Of a DNA stretch of 64,000 bases, positions 18,581 to 27,306 are shown in pieces; position 1 is the stretch's first letter, and each line of letters starts with the position of its first letter. Position numbers and translations under genes: made by a program. Location of the stretch: NCBI RefSeq assembly GCF_030150155.1, contig NZ_JASLGR010000046.1, positions 1 through 64,000 on the forward strand, given 5' to 3'. This stretch comes from Nocardioides sp. GTDB lineage: Bacteria; Actinomycetota; Actinomycetes; Propionibacteriales; Nocardioidaceae. Below the pieces are notes generated by a model, which made no database searches, was not told the origin of the DNA, and saw nothing but the letters and a program-made list of their open reading frames with translations.

Positions 18581-19438
18581 TTGTCCGACTCCCGCATTCC
18601 GGCGAGCTACATGGCGCCGGGGACCTCGTCCTTCGCCGACTTCCTCTCCGCACACGCACCGGATCTGATGCCGGCGCGCCGTGATCTGGGCGGCAGCGCC
18701 GCCGGTGACCTGGCGCCCCACGGCACCACGATCGTCGCGCTGACCTTCCCCGGCGGCGTGATCCTGGCCGGTGACCGACGCGCCACGATGGGCAACCTGA
18801 TCGCCCAGCGCGACATCCAGAAGGTCTTCCCAGCCGACGAGTTCTCCGCGGTCGGCATCGCCGGCACCGCCGGACTCGCGGTCGAGATGGTCAAGCTCTT
18901 CCAGGTCGAGCTCGAGCACTACGAGAAGATCGAGGGCTCGGTGCTCTCCCTGGACGGCAAGGCCAACCGGCTGGCCGCCCTGATCCGGCAGAACCTGGGC
19001 ATGGCGATGCAGGGCCTCGCGGTCGTGCCGCTCTTCGCGGGCTTCGACCTCGCCACCGGGCAGGGCCGGATCTTCTCGTACGACGTCACCGGCGGCCGCT
19101 ACGAGGAGACCGGGTTCCACTCCGTCGGCTCGGGCTCGCTCTTCGCCCGCGGTGCGCTGAAGAAGCTCTACCGCCCCGACCTGTCCGAGGCTGCTGCGGT
19201 CGAGGCCGTCATCCAGGCGCTCTACGACGCCGCCGACGACGACTCCGCGACCGGCGGCCCCGACCTGACCCGCCGGATCTTCCCGGTGATCCAGGTGATC
19301 ACCGCCGAGGGCGGGCGTCGTCTCGACGACGCCACCGTGGGGGAGGTGGCCGACCGGGTGGTCGGCGGCCGGATGATCCGGCCGGACGGTCCGCGCGCGC
19401 CGCTGACCGGCGGCCCGAGCAGCGAGGGAGACGCCTGA
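18581..19438 (+). CDS. prcB: 20S proteasome beta subunit
   Basis: Forms the two inner catalytic rings of the proteasome. 285 residues with a propeptide of 48 residues ending in HG, cleaved to expose the nucleophile Thr49 (HG/TTIVALTF). Other active-site features: GDRRAT with Asp and Arg, and Lys in DIQKVF. The TTG start is supported by GGGGAG with good spacing and by the usual propeptide length. TGA shares one base with the prcA ATG (TGATG), giving tight coupling for equal subunit amounts. Confidence 0.96.
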   Translation: MSDSRIPASYMAPGTSSFADFLSAHAPDLMPARRDLGGSAAGDLAPHGTTIVALTFPGGVILAGDRRATMGNLIAQRDIQKVFPADEFSAVGIAGTAGLAVEMVKLFQVELEHYEKIEGSVLSLDGKANRLAALIRQNLGMAMQGLAVVPLFAGFDLATGQGRIFSYDVTGGRYEETGFHSVGSGSLFARGALKKLYRPDLSEAAAVEAVIQALYDAADDDSATGGPDLTRRIFPVIQVITAEGGRRLDDATVGEVADRVVGGRMIRPDGPRAPLTGGPSSEGDA

Positions 19439-20145
19439 TGGCCACACCGTTCTACGTCAGCCCCGAGCAGCTGATGAAGGACCGCGCCGACTTCGCCCGC
19501 AAGGGCATCTCGCGCGGTCGCTCCGTGGTCGCGGTGCACTACCGCGACGGCTACGTCTTCGCCTCGGAGAACCCATCGGCGGCGCTGCACAAGGTCTCCG
19601 AGCTCTACGACCGGATCGCCTTCGCGGCGGTGGGCCGCTACAACGAGTTCGAGAACCTTCGGATCGCCGGTGTCCGGCTGGCCGACATGCGCGGCTACGC
19701 CTACGACCGACGCGACGTGACGGGCCGCGGTCTGGCCAACGCCTACGCGCAGACCCTGGGCACGATCTTCTCCAGCGGGGCCGAGAAGCCCTACGAGGTG
19801 GAGATCTTCGTCGGCGAGATCGGCGACAGCATCGAGACCGACCAGCTCTACCGCCTCACCTACGACGGCCAGGTCGCCGATGAGCACGGCTTCGCGGTGA
19901 TGGGCGGTGCCGCCGACGTGGTGGGCGGCTACCTCAAGGAGCGCTACACCTCCGGCCTCGACCTGGCCGGTGCCCTCGGGCTCGCGGTCGCGGCCCTGGG
20001 CCACACCGAGACCGAGGACCGGCGGCTGGCGGTCAAGGACCTCGAGGTCGCGGTGCTGGACCGTTCCCGCAGCCAGATCCGGAAGTTCTCCCGGCTGAGC
20101 GCGCCACGCCTGGAAAGCCTCCTGGGCCGCGCGGGCGCGGAGTAG
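19438..20145 (+). CDS. prcA: 20S proteasome alpha subunit
   Basis: Forms the outer gating rings that bind the Mpa C-terminal tails. 235 residues; N-terminal YVSPEQLMKDRADFARKGISRGR is the conserved actinobacterial gate segment and helix H0. It then has the Ntn-hydrolase fold without a catalytic N-terminal Thr. The tail (LESLLGRAGAE) is short. Its TAG stop is part of the TAGGGT box in front of pafA, leaving 9 bp between the two genes. Confidence 0.95.
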   Translation: MATPFYVSPEQLMKDRADFARKGISRGRSVVAVHYRDGYVFASENPSAALHKVSELYDRIAFAAVGRYNEFENLRIAGVRLADMRGYAYDRRDVTGRGLANAYAQTLGTIFSSGAEKPYEVEIFVGEIGDSIETDQLYRLTYDGQVADEHGFAVMGGAADVVGGYLKERYTSGLDLAGALGLAVAALGHTETEDRRLAVKDLEVAVLDRSRSQIRKFSRLSAPRLESLLGRAGAE

Positions 20146-20148
20146 GGT
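20143..20148 (+). promoter_or_regulatory. -10-like box before pafA, using the prcA stop codon
   Basis: TAGGGT beginning with the prcA stop TAG and ending 6 nt before the pafA ATG. No Shine-Dalgarno is seen in the gap, which supports a leaderless internal promoter. Confidence 0.5.
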
Positions 20149-20154
20149 CACGTC

Positions 20155-21516
20155 ATGGAGCGCCGGATCTTTGGCATCGAGAACGAGTACGGCGTCACCT
20201 GCACGTTCCACGGCCAGCGCCGGCTCAGCCCCGACGAGGTGGCGCGCTACCTCTTCCGCAAGGTCGTGTCGTGGGGGCGCTCCAGCAACGTCTTCCTCAA
20301 GAACGGCGCCCGGCTCTATCTCGACGTCGGCTCCCACCCGGAGTACGCGACCCCCGAGTGCGACGACATCGTCGAGCTGGTCACCCACGACAAGGCCGGT
20401 GAGCGGACCCTGGAGGGCCTGCTGGTCGACGCCGAGCAGCGGCTCCACGACGAGGGCATCGCCGGGGAGATCTACCTGTTCAAGAACAACACCGACTCCG
20501 CCGGGAACTCCTACGGCTGCCACGAGAACTACCTGGTCGCCAGGTCGGGGGAGTTCACCCGCCTGGCCGACGTGCTGATCCCGTTCCTGGTCACCCGGCA
20601 GATCATCGTCGGGGCGGGCAAGGTCACCCAGACCCCGCGCGGGGCGTCGTACGCCGTCTCCCAGCGTGCCGAGCACATCTGGGAGGGGGTCTCGAGCGCG
20701 ACCACCCGGTCGCGTCCGATCATCAACACCCGCGACGAGCCGCACGCCGACGCCGAGAAGTACCGCCGCCTGCACGTCATCGTCGGTGACTCGAACATGT
20801 CCGAGACCACCACGATGCTCAAGGTCGCCTCGGCGGACCTGGTGCTGCGGATGATCGAGGAGGGCGTCGTGATGCGGGACATGACCCTGGAGAACCCGAT
20901 CCGCGCGATCCGTGAGATCGCCCACGACATGACCGGTCGGCGCAAGGTCAGGCTGGCCAACGGCCGTGAGGCGAGCGCCCTGGAGATCCAGGGCGAGTAC
21001 CTGAGCAAGGCCCGGGACTTCGTCGATCGGCGCCAGCTCTCCACGCCGCTGATCGAGCGGGCGCTGGACCTGTGGGAGCGCGGGCTCAAGGCGATCGAGT
21101 CCGACGACCTGTCGCTGGTCGAGCGCGAGATCGACTGGGTGATCAAGTGGAAGCTGATCGACCGCTACCGCGCCAAGCACGGTCTGTCGATGAGCAGCCC
21201 GCGGGTGGCCCAGCTCGACCTGGCGTATCACGACATCCGGCGTGACCGGGGCCTGTACTACCTGCTGGAGCGCAAGGGCGCGGTCGCCCGGGTGGCCGAG
21301 GACCTGCGGATCTTCGAGGCCAAGTCGGTGCCGCCACAGAGCACCCGGGCACGGCTGCGCGGGGAATTCATCAAGAACGCCCAGGAGAAGCGGCGTGACT
21401 TCACCGTCGACTGGGTGCACCTCAAGCTCAACGACCAGGCCCAGCGCACCGTGCTGTGCAAGGACCCGTTCCGGGCGGTCGACGAGCGCGTGGAGCGCCT
21501 GATCGAGAGCATGTGA
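20155..21516 (+). CDS. pafA: Pup-protein ligase
   Basis: ATP-dependent ligase that phosphorylates the C-terminal Glu of Pup and joins it to a substrate lysine by an isopeptide bond. 453 residues, glutamine-synthetase-like fold: RRIFGIENEYGVTCTF at the N-terminus, LKNGARLYLDVGSHPEYATPE, and INTRDEPHAD. It lacks the Dop loop. Sequence is clearly paralogous to Dop two genes upstream. Last gene of the core cluster mpa-dop-pup-prcB-prcA-pafA, possibly with its own leaderless promoter. Confidence 0.96.
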   Translation: MERRIFGIENEYGVTCTFHGQRRLSPDEVARYLFRKVVSWGRSSNVFLKNGARLYLDVGSHPEYATPECDDIVELVTHDKAGERTLEGLLVDAEQRLHDEGIAGEIYLFKNNTDSAGNSYGCHENYLVARSGEFTRLADVLIPFLVTRQIIVGAGKVTQTPRGASYAVSQRAEHIWEGVSSATTRSRPIINTRDEPHADAEKYRRLHVIVGDSNMSETTTMLKVASADLVLRMIEEGVVMRDMTLENPIRAIREIAHDMTGRRKVRLANGREASALEIQGEYLSKARDFVDRRQLSTPLIERALDLWERGLKAIESDDLSLVEREIDWVIKWKLIDRYRAKHGLSMSSPRVAQLDLAYHDIRRDRGLYYLLERKGAVARVAEDLRIFEAKSVPPQSTRARLRGEFIKNAQEKRRDFTVDWVHLKLNDQAQRTVLCKDPFRAVDERVERLIESM

Positions 21517-21571
21517 GCCCCGAAGATGCCCTGTTCGGGAGATTCCCTGGGTAACTCTCAGGTACGCCCGT

Positions 21572-21577
21572 TAGGGT
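21572..21577 (+). promoter_or_regulatory. -10 box of the FKBP lipoprotein gene (leaderless)
   Basis: TAGGGT followed by 7 nt and GTG 21585. This favours GTG 21585 over the upstream in-frame GTG 21576, which overlaps the box. Confidence 0.55.
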
Positions 21578-21584
21578 GGCCCGC

Positions 21585-22565
21585 GTGTTTCCTGCCAAGC
21601 GCGTAGCTGCCCTCCTCATCCCAGCGACCCTCCTCCTCGGAGCCTGCGGCGATAAGTCCGTCGGTCTCGGGGACAAGACGATCGACGGCTGGAAGGCGGT
21701 GTCGATCTCGGGTGAGGTCGGCAAGGCGCCCACGGTGAAGTGGAACGGCCAGATGTCCCAGGTCGACAAGACCGAGAAGAAGACGCTGGTCGCGGGCACG
21801 GGCGACACGGTCAAGAAGGGTGACGCGGTCAACGCGTACATCTGGGTCGGCGACGGCTACTCCAAGAAGGAGTCCTACAGCGACTTCACCAAGGGTGACT
21901 CCGAGGTGCTGACCGCTGACACCAAGTCGCTGAGCAAGGTCTTCTCCGACCTGCTGATCGGCTCCAAGATCGGTTCGCGCGAGGTCGCCATCGCCAGCGC
22001 CACCGACGTCTTCGGCGAGGCCGGCAACGCCTCGCTCGGCATCGCCAACGAGGACCCGCTGGTGATCATCGTCGACATCGTCTCCAAGGCCGTCACCACG
22101 CCGACCGACACGTCGGCCGACAAGCTGCCCAAGGTCGAGACGAACAAGAAGGGTGTCGTCACCGGCCTCAACTTCAAGGGCCTGACCAAGCCCGACCCGA
22201 CCAACGGCCCGTTCCTGCGCGCCACCATCAAGCAGGGCACCGGCGCTGTGGTGACCGAGGACGACAAGGTCAAGGTCAACTACCTCGGCATGGTGTACGG
22301 CGGCAAGAAGCCGTTCGACGAGTCGTACTCGAAGAAGGCCGTCGAGTTCGGCCTGAGCGAGGTCGTCAAGGGCTGGACCTACGGCCTCAAGGGCGTCAAG
22401 GTCGGCAGCCGCGTCGTCCTGGAGATCCCGCCGATCCTCGGCTACGGCTCCACCGACCAGAGCTCCAACGGCATCCCCGCCAACAGCACGCTCTACTTCG
22501 TCGTCGACATCCTGAGCGCGACCAAGGCCTCGGCCAGCGCCTCGCCGTCGGCCAGCGCCCAGTAG
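21585..22565 (+). CDS. FKBP-type peptidyl-prolyl isomerase, lipoprotein with two FKBP domains
   Basis: Extracytoplasmic proline isomerase of 326 residues. A signal peptide ends in lipobox LLLGAC, so the mature Cys would be lipidated. Two FKBP-like domains follow: a degenerate first one (about residues 60-170, KKTLVAGTGDTVKKGD) and a canonical second (about 210-310) with VKVNYLGMVYGGKKPFDESY and VGSRVVLEIPPILGYG. The tail is Ala/Ser-rich. It sits between pafA and pafB and is followed by a strong hairpin terminator. Likely helps fold exported proteins. Confidence 0.9.
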   Translation: MFPAKRVAALLIPATLLLGACGDKSVGLGDKTIDGWKAVSISGEVGKAPTVKWNGQMSQVDKTEKKTLVAGTGDTVKKGDAVNAYIWVGDGYSKKESYSDFTKGDSEVLTADTKSLSKVFSDLLIGSKIGSREVAIASATDVFGEAGNASLGIANEDPLVIIVDIVSKAVTTPTDTSADKLPKVETNKKGVVTGLNFKGLTKPDPTNGPFLRATIKQGTGAVVTEDDKVKVNYLGMVYGGKKPFDESYSKKAVEFGLSEVVKGWTYGLKGVKVGSRVVLEIPPILGYGSTDQSSNGIPANSTLYFVVDILSATKASASASPSASAQ

Positions 22566-22578
22566 TTCTCATCGCCTC

Positions 22579-22614
22579 GAGCCCGCATCCCACCGTTCGG
22601 TGGGGTGCGGGCTC
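22579..22614 (+). terminator. Strong hairpin terminator after the FKBP lipoprotein gene
   Basis: A stem of about 17 bp (GAGCCCGCATCCCACCG with its complement, one G-T wobble) and a 2-nt TT loop. No U-tract, as usual in actinobacteria. Confidence 0.8.
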
Positions 22615-22659
22615 GTCGCATGTCAGGATCAGAGTGATCCCCGTCCAGGAGGCACCGAG

Positions 22660-23124
22660 ATGACGTACAGCCAGACGCCGCCCGTCCTCGACCTGCCCGC
22701 CGCTGCCCTGCCTCGGGTGATCCTGCGTCACGGCATCGTCGTCGGCCTGGACGTCACCGGCCTGGCGGCGCCCGCTACCTCCAGCACCACCGTGCTGCGC
22801 ACCACCCTGCGTCGCGGCACCAGCGCCCTGGTCGAGGGCACGGGCACTGTCACCCTGGACTATCTCTGCCTCCGGTACGGCGCCGAGCGACCGCTCGACC
22901 AGACCTACGGCTCGACGCCGACCACCTTCGCGATCGACGACCTGATCCCCGGCCTGCGGGCGGGGCTGGTCGGGGTCCGCGTCGGCAGCCGAGTGGTGCT
23001 GCAGATCCCGCCGGACGCGGCTTATGCCGACACCCCGGCCGAGGACCTGGGCTTCCCGCCGACCAGCACCGTCTGTTTCGTCGTCGACGTGATCGGCACC
23101 GACAGCGCCGCGGCTCAGGCGTGA
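22660..23124 (+). CDS. Second FKBP-type isomerase-like protein, no signal peptide
   Basis: 154 residues without a signal sequence. An FKBP domain in the C-terminal two thirds has TVTLDYLCLRYGAERPLDQTYG, LIPGLRAGLVGVRVGSRVVLQIPP and a terminal STVCFVVDVIG strand; the N-terminal 50 residues resemble a degraded start of the lipoprotein paralogue. Several binding-pocket positions differ from the upstream copy (for example AAYAD in place of LGYGS), so isomerase activity is uncertain. ATG 22660 has AGGAGG at good spacing. Likely a duplication of the upstream gene. Confidence 0.8.
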   Translation: MTYSQTPPVLDLPAAALPRVILRHGIVVGLDVTGLAAPATSSTTVLRTTLRRGTSALVEGTGTVTLDYLCLRYGAERPLDQTYGSTPTTFAIDDLIPGLRAGLVGVRVGSRVVLQIPPDAAYADTPAEDLGFPPTSTVCFVVDVIGTDSAAAQA

Positions 23125-23188
23125 CACGCTAGCCTGATCCGGTGCTACCCCGGACTCGTGGGACGCAGCTGTTCGAGGGAGGGTGTCG

Positions 23189-24133
23189 ATGAGTGCCGCC
23201 AAGTCCGAGCGGTTGATGAACCTGCTGATCATGCTGCTCGTGCAGAAGCGGTTCGTCTCCAAGGAGCGGATCCGCGAGGCGCTCTACCCCGAGGCCTCCG
23301 ACGAGGCGTTCGAGAAGATGTTCGAGCGCGACAAGGAGGAGCTGCGCAGCCTGGGCGCTCCGATCGAGGTCGGCACCGAGGATCCGCTGTTCGGGGACGA
23401 GGCCGGCTACCGGATCAGCGCCGACGACTTCCAGCTGCCCGAGATCGTCCTGGACGCCGAGGAGGCGGCGATCGTGTCGGTCGCGACCCGGGTCTGGGAC
23501 CACGCCGGGATGGCCCAGGCCGCCGGCCAGGCGGGGCGCAAGCTGTCCGCCGATGCCGAGCCCGCCGACGCCGCGGACCTCGCGGCCCTGGACCTGGTGG
23601 TGCCACGGTTGGGCGCCGACGAGCCGTCGTACGAGAGCTTCGTCGAGGCGGCCTGGACGCGCACCCCGGTGCGGTTCGACTACGCCCGGGTCGGCCAGGA
23701 CCCGGCCCGGCGTCGGCTGGAGCCGTGGGGCGTGGTCCGTTCCTCGGGGCGGTGGTACGTGGTCGGGCGTGACATGGACCGCGGTGAGCAGCGTGTCTTC
23801 CGGCTCTCCCGCGTGGTCGGCGCCGTCGTGGCGACGGGGGAGCCGGCCAGCTTCACCCGCCCCGCCGGGGTGGACGCCGCCGAGATCGTACGCCGGCTCG
23901 CGCCGCCCGCCCCTGCGGTGAGCGCCACCCTCCTGGTCCGACCGGGCACCGGGCACTCGCTGCGCCGCGACGCGACCGTGGAGCACGAGGGGGAGTGGGA
24001 CCGGGTGACGCTCTCGCGCGGCTCCTACGACCTGGCCGCCGAGGTCCTGGCGCACGGCGCCGACGTGCTGGTCGTCGAGCCGGTCGAGCTGCGTGAGCAG
24101 ATCCTGGCGCGGCTGACGGGGGTGTCGGCATGA
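23189..24133 (+). CDS. pafB: WYL-domain regulator PafB
   Basis: 314 residues: N-terminal winged HTH (KSERLMNLLIMLLVQKRFVSKERIREALY), a helical linker, WYL domain (VRFDYARVGQDPARRRLEPWGVVRSSGRWYVVGRD) and a C-terminal extension. With PafC it forms the mycobacterial transcription activator of the RecA-independent DNA-damage response. ATG 23189 has GGAGGG 5 nt upstream. Its TGA overlaps the pafC ATG (ATGA), so the two partners are translationally coupled. Confidence 0.93.
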   Translation: MSAAKSERLMNLLIMLLVQKRFVSKERIREALYPEASDEAFEKMFERDKEELRSLGAPIEVGTEDPLFGDEAGYRISADDFQLPEIVLDAEEAAIVSVATRVWDHAGMAQAAGQAGRKLSADAEPADAADLAALDLVVPRLGADEPSYESFVEAAWTRTPVRFDYARVGQDPARRRLEPWGVVRSSGRWYVVGRDMDRGEQRVFRLSRVVGAVVATGEPASFTRPAGVDAAEIVRRLAPPAPAVSATLLVRPGTGHSLRRDATVEHEGEWDRVTLSRGSYDLAAEVLAHGADVLVVEPVELREQILARLTGVSA

Positions 24134-25116
24134 GCGCTCCCAAGGCGTCGTACGGCTCCAAGGACCAGATCGCGCGGCTGCTGGCCCTCGTGCCCTACCT
24201 GCATGCGCGCGGTGAGATCCGGCTGAGCGAGGCGGCGCAGATGCTCGGCGTGCCCGAGCGCCAGGTCACCAAGGACCTCAAGGTGCTGTGGATGTGCGGC
24301 CTGCCGGGCGGGATGCCCGACGACCTGATCGATGTCGACATGGAGGCGCTGGAGGGCGCTGACGGCGACCGGGTGATCCGGATCCAGAACGCCGACTACC
24401 TCGCCCGTCCGCTGCGGCTCTCGCCCACGGAGGCGACCGCGTTGATCGTGGCCCTGCGTGCGATGCGCGACGGCGCCGGGGAGGGCACCCGCGAGGTGAT
24501 CGACAGGGCACTGGGCAAGCTGGAGCAGGCCGCTGCCGACGCCGCGCCCCTAGTCCACGCCGGCACCACCACCGACGACGAGGCCGCCGCGATCCGGCAG
24601 AGCCTGGAACGCGCGCTGCGCGAGGGGCGCCAGGTCACCATCACGTACTACGTCCCGACCCGCGACGAGGAGTCGGAGCGGACCATCGATCCGCACCAGA
24701 TCACCCGTGCCCACCAGGCGGAGTACGTCGACGCGTGGTGCCATCTCGCCGAGGCACCGCGCTGGTTCCGCCTCGATCGGATCCGGCGGGTCGACGTACT
24801 CGACACGCCGATCACGTCGGCGTCGACGGCACGCACGCTGGACGGCGACTCCGAGACGGCGCTGCTCGGCTCCGACGGCACGCTCGCCACCGTCGAGCTG
24901 GCGCCGCAGGCGCAGTGGATCACCGAGTACTACCCGGTCGAGGCGGTGCGCCAGCTCGGCGACGGGCGGTGCCAGGCCGACCTGCTGGTCGCCGACCCGC
25001 AGTGGCTGGTCAGGCTCGCGCTCCGCAGTGCACCGCACGTGCAGATCGTGGGTCCCCAGGAGTTCACCGATCTGTTCCATGCCACCGTGGGCCGCATTGA
25101 GGCTCTCTATAGGTAG
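24130..25116 (+). CDS. pafC: WYL-domain regulator PafC
   Basis: 328 residues, paralogous to PafB: HTH (YGSKDQIARLLALVPYLHARGEIRLSEAAQMLGVPERQVTKDL), WYL domain (VTITYYVPTRDEESERTIDPHQI, WCHLAEAPRWFRLDRI) and a C-terminal domain. It partners PafB. Begins within the pafB stop. The proteasome-to-pafBC-to-tat order is the classical actinobacterial arrangement, although here two FKBP genes stand between pafA and pafB. Confidence 0.93.
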   Translation: MSAPKASYGSKDQIARLLALVPYLHARGEIRLSEAAQMLGVPERQVTKDLKVLWMCGLPGGMPDDLIDVDMEALEGADGDRVIRIQNADYLARPLRLSPTEATALIVALRAMRDGAGEGTREVIDRALGKLEQAAADAAPLVHAGTTTDDEAAAIRQSLERALREGRQVTITYYVPTRDEESERTIDPHQITRAHQAEYVDAWCHLAEAPRWFRLDRIRRVDVLDTPITSASTARTLDGDSETALLGSDGTLATVELAPQAQWITEYYPVEAVRQLGDGRCQADLLVADPQWLVRLALRSAPHVQIVGPQEFTDLFHATVGRIEALYR

Positions 25117-25162
25117 GCGCAGTACCATGAAGGCGACCATCCATCTCTAGGGAGACCACGAC

Positions 25163-25492
25163 ATGACCCCGCTCCTTGCCGGTCTCGGCACCCAAGAACT
25201 CGTCCTGATCTTCTTGGTCGTGATTCTGCTCTTCGGTGCGTCGAAGCTCCCCGAGCTCGCTCGTGGCTCCGGCCGCGCGCTGCGCATCTTCAAGGCCGAG
25301 ACCAAGGGCCTCATCGACGATGCGGACGAGACCAAGGCCAAGCACGACGACGTCATCGACGCCATCGAGGTGACCCCGTCGATCGACGTGCAGAAGAGCG
25401 ACCTAGACCGTCGCCAGGCCGAGCTCGACCTCGAGCGTCGCCAGGCTGAGCTCGACGCTGAGCGTGCGCGGCTGAACAAGCCCAACAGCTGA
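25163..25492 (+). CDS. tatA: Sec-independent translocase subunit TatA
   Basis: 109 residues: one N-terminal membrane helix (QELVLIFLVVILLFGASKLP) with the conserved FG-x-KLPEL hinge, then the amphipathic helix (RGSGRALRIFKAETKG) and an acidic tail. It oligomerises to form the pore for folded, twin-arginine proteins. The C-terminus contains a tandem RRQAELD duplication predicted to be coiled coil, longer than in most TatA. ATG supported by GGGAGA 8-9 nt upstream. tatC follows after 10 bp. Confidence 0.95.
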   Translation: MTPLLAGLGTQELVLIFLVVILLFGASKLPELARGSGRALRIFKAETKGLIDDADETKAKHDDVIDAIEVTPSIDVQKSDLDRRQAELDLERRQAELDAERARLNKPNS

Positions 25493-25502
25493 CGGCACCT
25501 CT

Positions 25503-26345
25503 GTGTCGATCGCCGGCATGGTCGACCTCCTGCGAGGTCGACCCCGCCAACCTGTGGGCGAGGGCGGCCGGATGGCCCTCGCCGATCACTTCCGCGAGGT
25601 CCGTGCGCGGCTGCTCCGATCGGTCCTGCTCTGGATCGTCCTCTTCATCGTCGCGTTGGTCTTCTACAACGACCTGCTCGAGCTGATCATCCATCCCTAC
25701 AACCGGGCGATGGAGCTGCTCAACCACAAGGTCGACAGCAAGCTGGTCGTCAGCGGCGTCACCGCCGGTCTGACCCTGCAGCTCAAGCTCTGCGGTGTGC
25801 TGGCCCTGATCGCGTCCAGCCCGTACTGGCTCTTCCAGATCTGGCGCTTCATCGTCCCGGGTCTGCACCCCCAGGAGCGCAAGTGGTCGCGGGTCTTCGC
25901 CGCGATCGCCGGACCGCTCTTCTTCCTGGGCGTCGCGGTGGGCTGGTGGGTGCTCCCCAAGGGCGTCCAGGTCCTGGTCGGCTTCACTCCGGTGCACGCC
26001 GAGAACCTGGTCGACTTCGGCGAGTTCTTCAGCTTCACCACCCGGATGCTGCTGATCTTCGGCGTCGCGTTCGAGATCCCGCTCTTCGTGGTGATGCTCA
26101 ACCTCGCCGGTCTGGTGACCGGTCGCAAGCTCGGCCAGCTCCGGCCGTGGATCATCATCGGCACGATGGTCTTCGCCGCGGTCGCGACCCCGTCGACGGA
26201 CCCGTTCTCGATGCTGATGCTGGCGATCCCGATGCTGGTGCTGTTCCTGATCGCGGAGATCCTGGCCAGGATCGTCGACCGGGCGCGCGGTCGACGGAAG
26301 GTCACGACCGACACCTGGGACGACGACCAGATCTCGCCTCTCTGA
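25503..26345 (+). CDS. tatC: Sec-independent translocase subunit TatC
   Basis: 280 residues with six membrane helices; binds twin-arginine signal peptides. Conserved features: MALADHFREVRARL at the first cytosolic segment, YRFxxPGL-like FIVPGLHPQERKW, and FEIPLFVVMLNLAGLVTG. GTG start 10 bp after tatA with a longer N-terminal tail (about 25 residues) than in enterobacteria; a downstream ATG (25572) is possible but would lie right at the conserved start. No tatB nearby, usual for this gene order. Confidence 0.95.
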   Translation: MSIAGMVDLLRGRPRQPVGEGGRMALADHFREVRARLLRSVLLWIVLFIVALVFYNDLLELIIHPYNRAMELLNHKVDSKLVVSGVTAGLTLQLKLCGVLALIASSPYWLFQIWRFIVPGLHPQERKWSRVFAAIAGPLFFLGVAVGWWVLPKGVQVLVGFTPVHAENLVDFGEFFSFTTRMLLIFGVAFEIPLFVVMLNLAGLVTGRKLGQLRPWIIIGTMVFAAVATPSTDPFSMLMLAIPMLVLFLIAEILARIVDRARGRRKVTTDTWDDDQISPL

Positions 26346-26376
26346 GGCCCGTTCACCGTACGCCGACCCGCGCCGA

Positions 26377-26382
26377 TAGTCT
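26377..26382 (+). promoter_or_regulatory. -10 box of the lipid kinase gene (leaderless)
   Basis: TAGTCT followed by 6 nt and GTG 26389. No SD-like sequence lies in the gap. Confidence 0.5.
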
Positions 26383-26388
26383 GCGAGC

Positions 26389-27264
26389 GTGTCGCGCACG
26401 TACGCCCTCCTGCCCGGACCTCACTCCGGGAGGCGCCACCGACCCGAGGCGGTCGGGATCGTCGCGGAGGCGCTCGGTGGGGCCGGGATCGCCACGACCG
26501 TGGTCCAGGGTGTCGATGCGGCCGACACCACCGCACGGCTGCGGGCTACGGTCGAGAGCGGGATCGACGGCGTCGTCGTGCTCGGTGGCGACGGGATGGT
26601 CAACATCGCGATTCAGGTGCTGGCCGAGAGCGACGTACCGCTCGGGATCATCCCGATGGGCACCGGCAACGACACCGCCCGGGCGCTGGGCCTGCCGCTG
26701 AAGTCCATCGCAGACGCGGCGGCGGTGGTCGCCGCGGGCCGGACGCGGACGATCGACCTGGCCCGCAGCGGCGAGCGCTACTTCGCGACCGTGATGGCGG
26801 CCGGGTTCGACGCCGCCGTCAACGAGCGGGCCAACCAGATGCGCTGGCCGCGCGGGCAGAGCCGCTACAGCCTGGCGATCGTGGCGGTGCTGGCCAAGTT
26901 CAGGCCGATCCCGTACACCCTCGAGCTCGACGGCGTCACGCGGCGCGTCGACGCAATGCTGGTCTCGATCGGCAACGCCGACTCGATGGGTGGCGGGCTC
27001 AAGGTCACCCACGGGGCGGACCTGGCCGACGGGCTGCTCGACGTCGTGCTCTTCACCGCCGTCCCGCGTCGAGAGCTGGTGCGCAACTACCCGAAGCTCT
27101 ACACCGGTGGGCACGTCACCCATCCGGCGTACGAGCGCCACCGCGTCCGCCGGGTGACGGTCGCGGCACCCGGGGTGGTCGCCTTCGCCGACGGCGAGCG
27201 ATTCGGGGCCCTGCCGCTCACCGTCGAGGTGGCACCGGCGGCGCTGCGCGTGTTCGTGCGCTGA
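26389..27264 (+). CDS. Diacylglycerol kinase-family lipid kinase
   Basis: 291-residue DAGK catalytic-domain protein (YegS/DgkB/LCB5 family) that phosphorylates diacylglycerol or related lipids with ATP. Motifs: nucleotide-binding VVVLGGDGMVNIA (consensus GGDGT, here Met), IPMGTGNDTARALGLP, and GGGLKVTHGADLADGLLDVVL. The likely role is recycling of diacylglycerol or making phosphatidylinositol-type lipid precursors; the substrate is not determined. It stands between tatC and helY, a conserved actinobacterial position, probably from its own leaderless promoter. Confidence 0.9.
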   Translation: MSRTYALLPGPHSGRRHRPEAVGIVAEALGGAGIATTVVQGVDAADTTARLRATVESGIDGVVVLGGDGMVNIAIQVLAESDVPLGIIPMGTGNDTARALGLPLKSIADAAAVVAAGRTRTIDLARSGERYFATVMAAGFDAAVNERANQMRWPRGQSRYSLAIVAVLAKFRPIPYTLELDGVTRRVDAMLVSIGNADSMGGGLKVTHGADLADGLLDVVLFTAVPRRELVRNYPKLYTGGHVTHPAYERHRVRRVTVAAPGVVAFADGERFGALPLTVEVAPAALRVFVR

Positions 27265-27294
27265 GCCTGCACTCCGCCGTTCACCGCGCTGGCG

Positions 27295-27300
27295 TAGGTT
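27295..27300 (+). promoter_or_regulatory. -10 box of helY (leaderless)
   Basis: TAGGTT followed by 6 nt (TGACCT) and ATG 27307; no SD-like sequence. Confidence 0.55.
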
Positions 27301-27306
27301 TGACCT

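Noticed and set aside
17042..21420. Long minus-strand frames opposite dop, prcBA and pafA
   Set aside because: Shadow frames of the conserved proteasome genes, low-complexity content.
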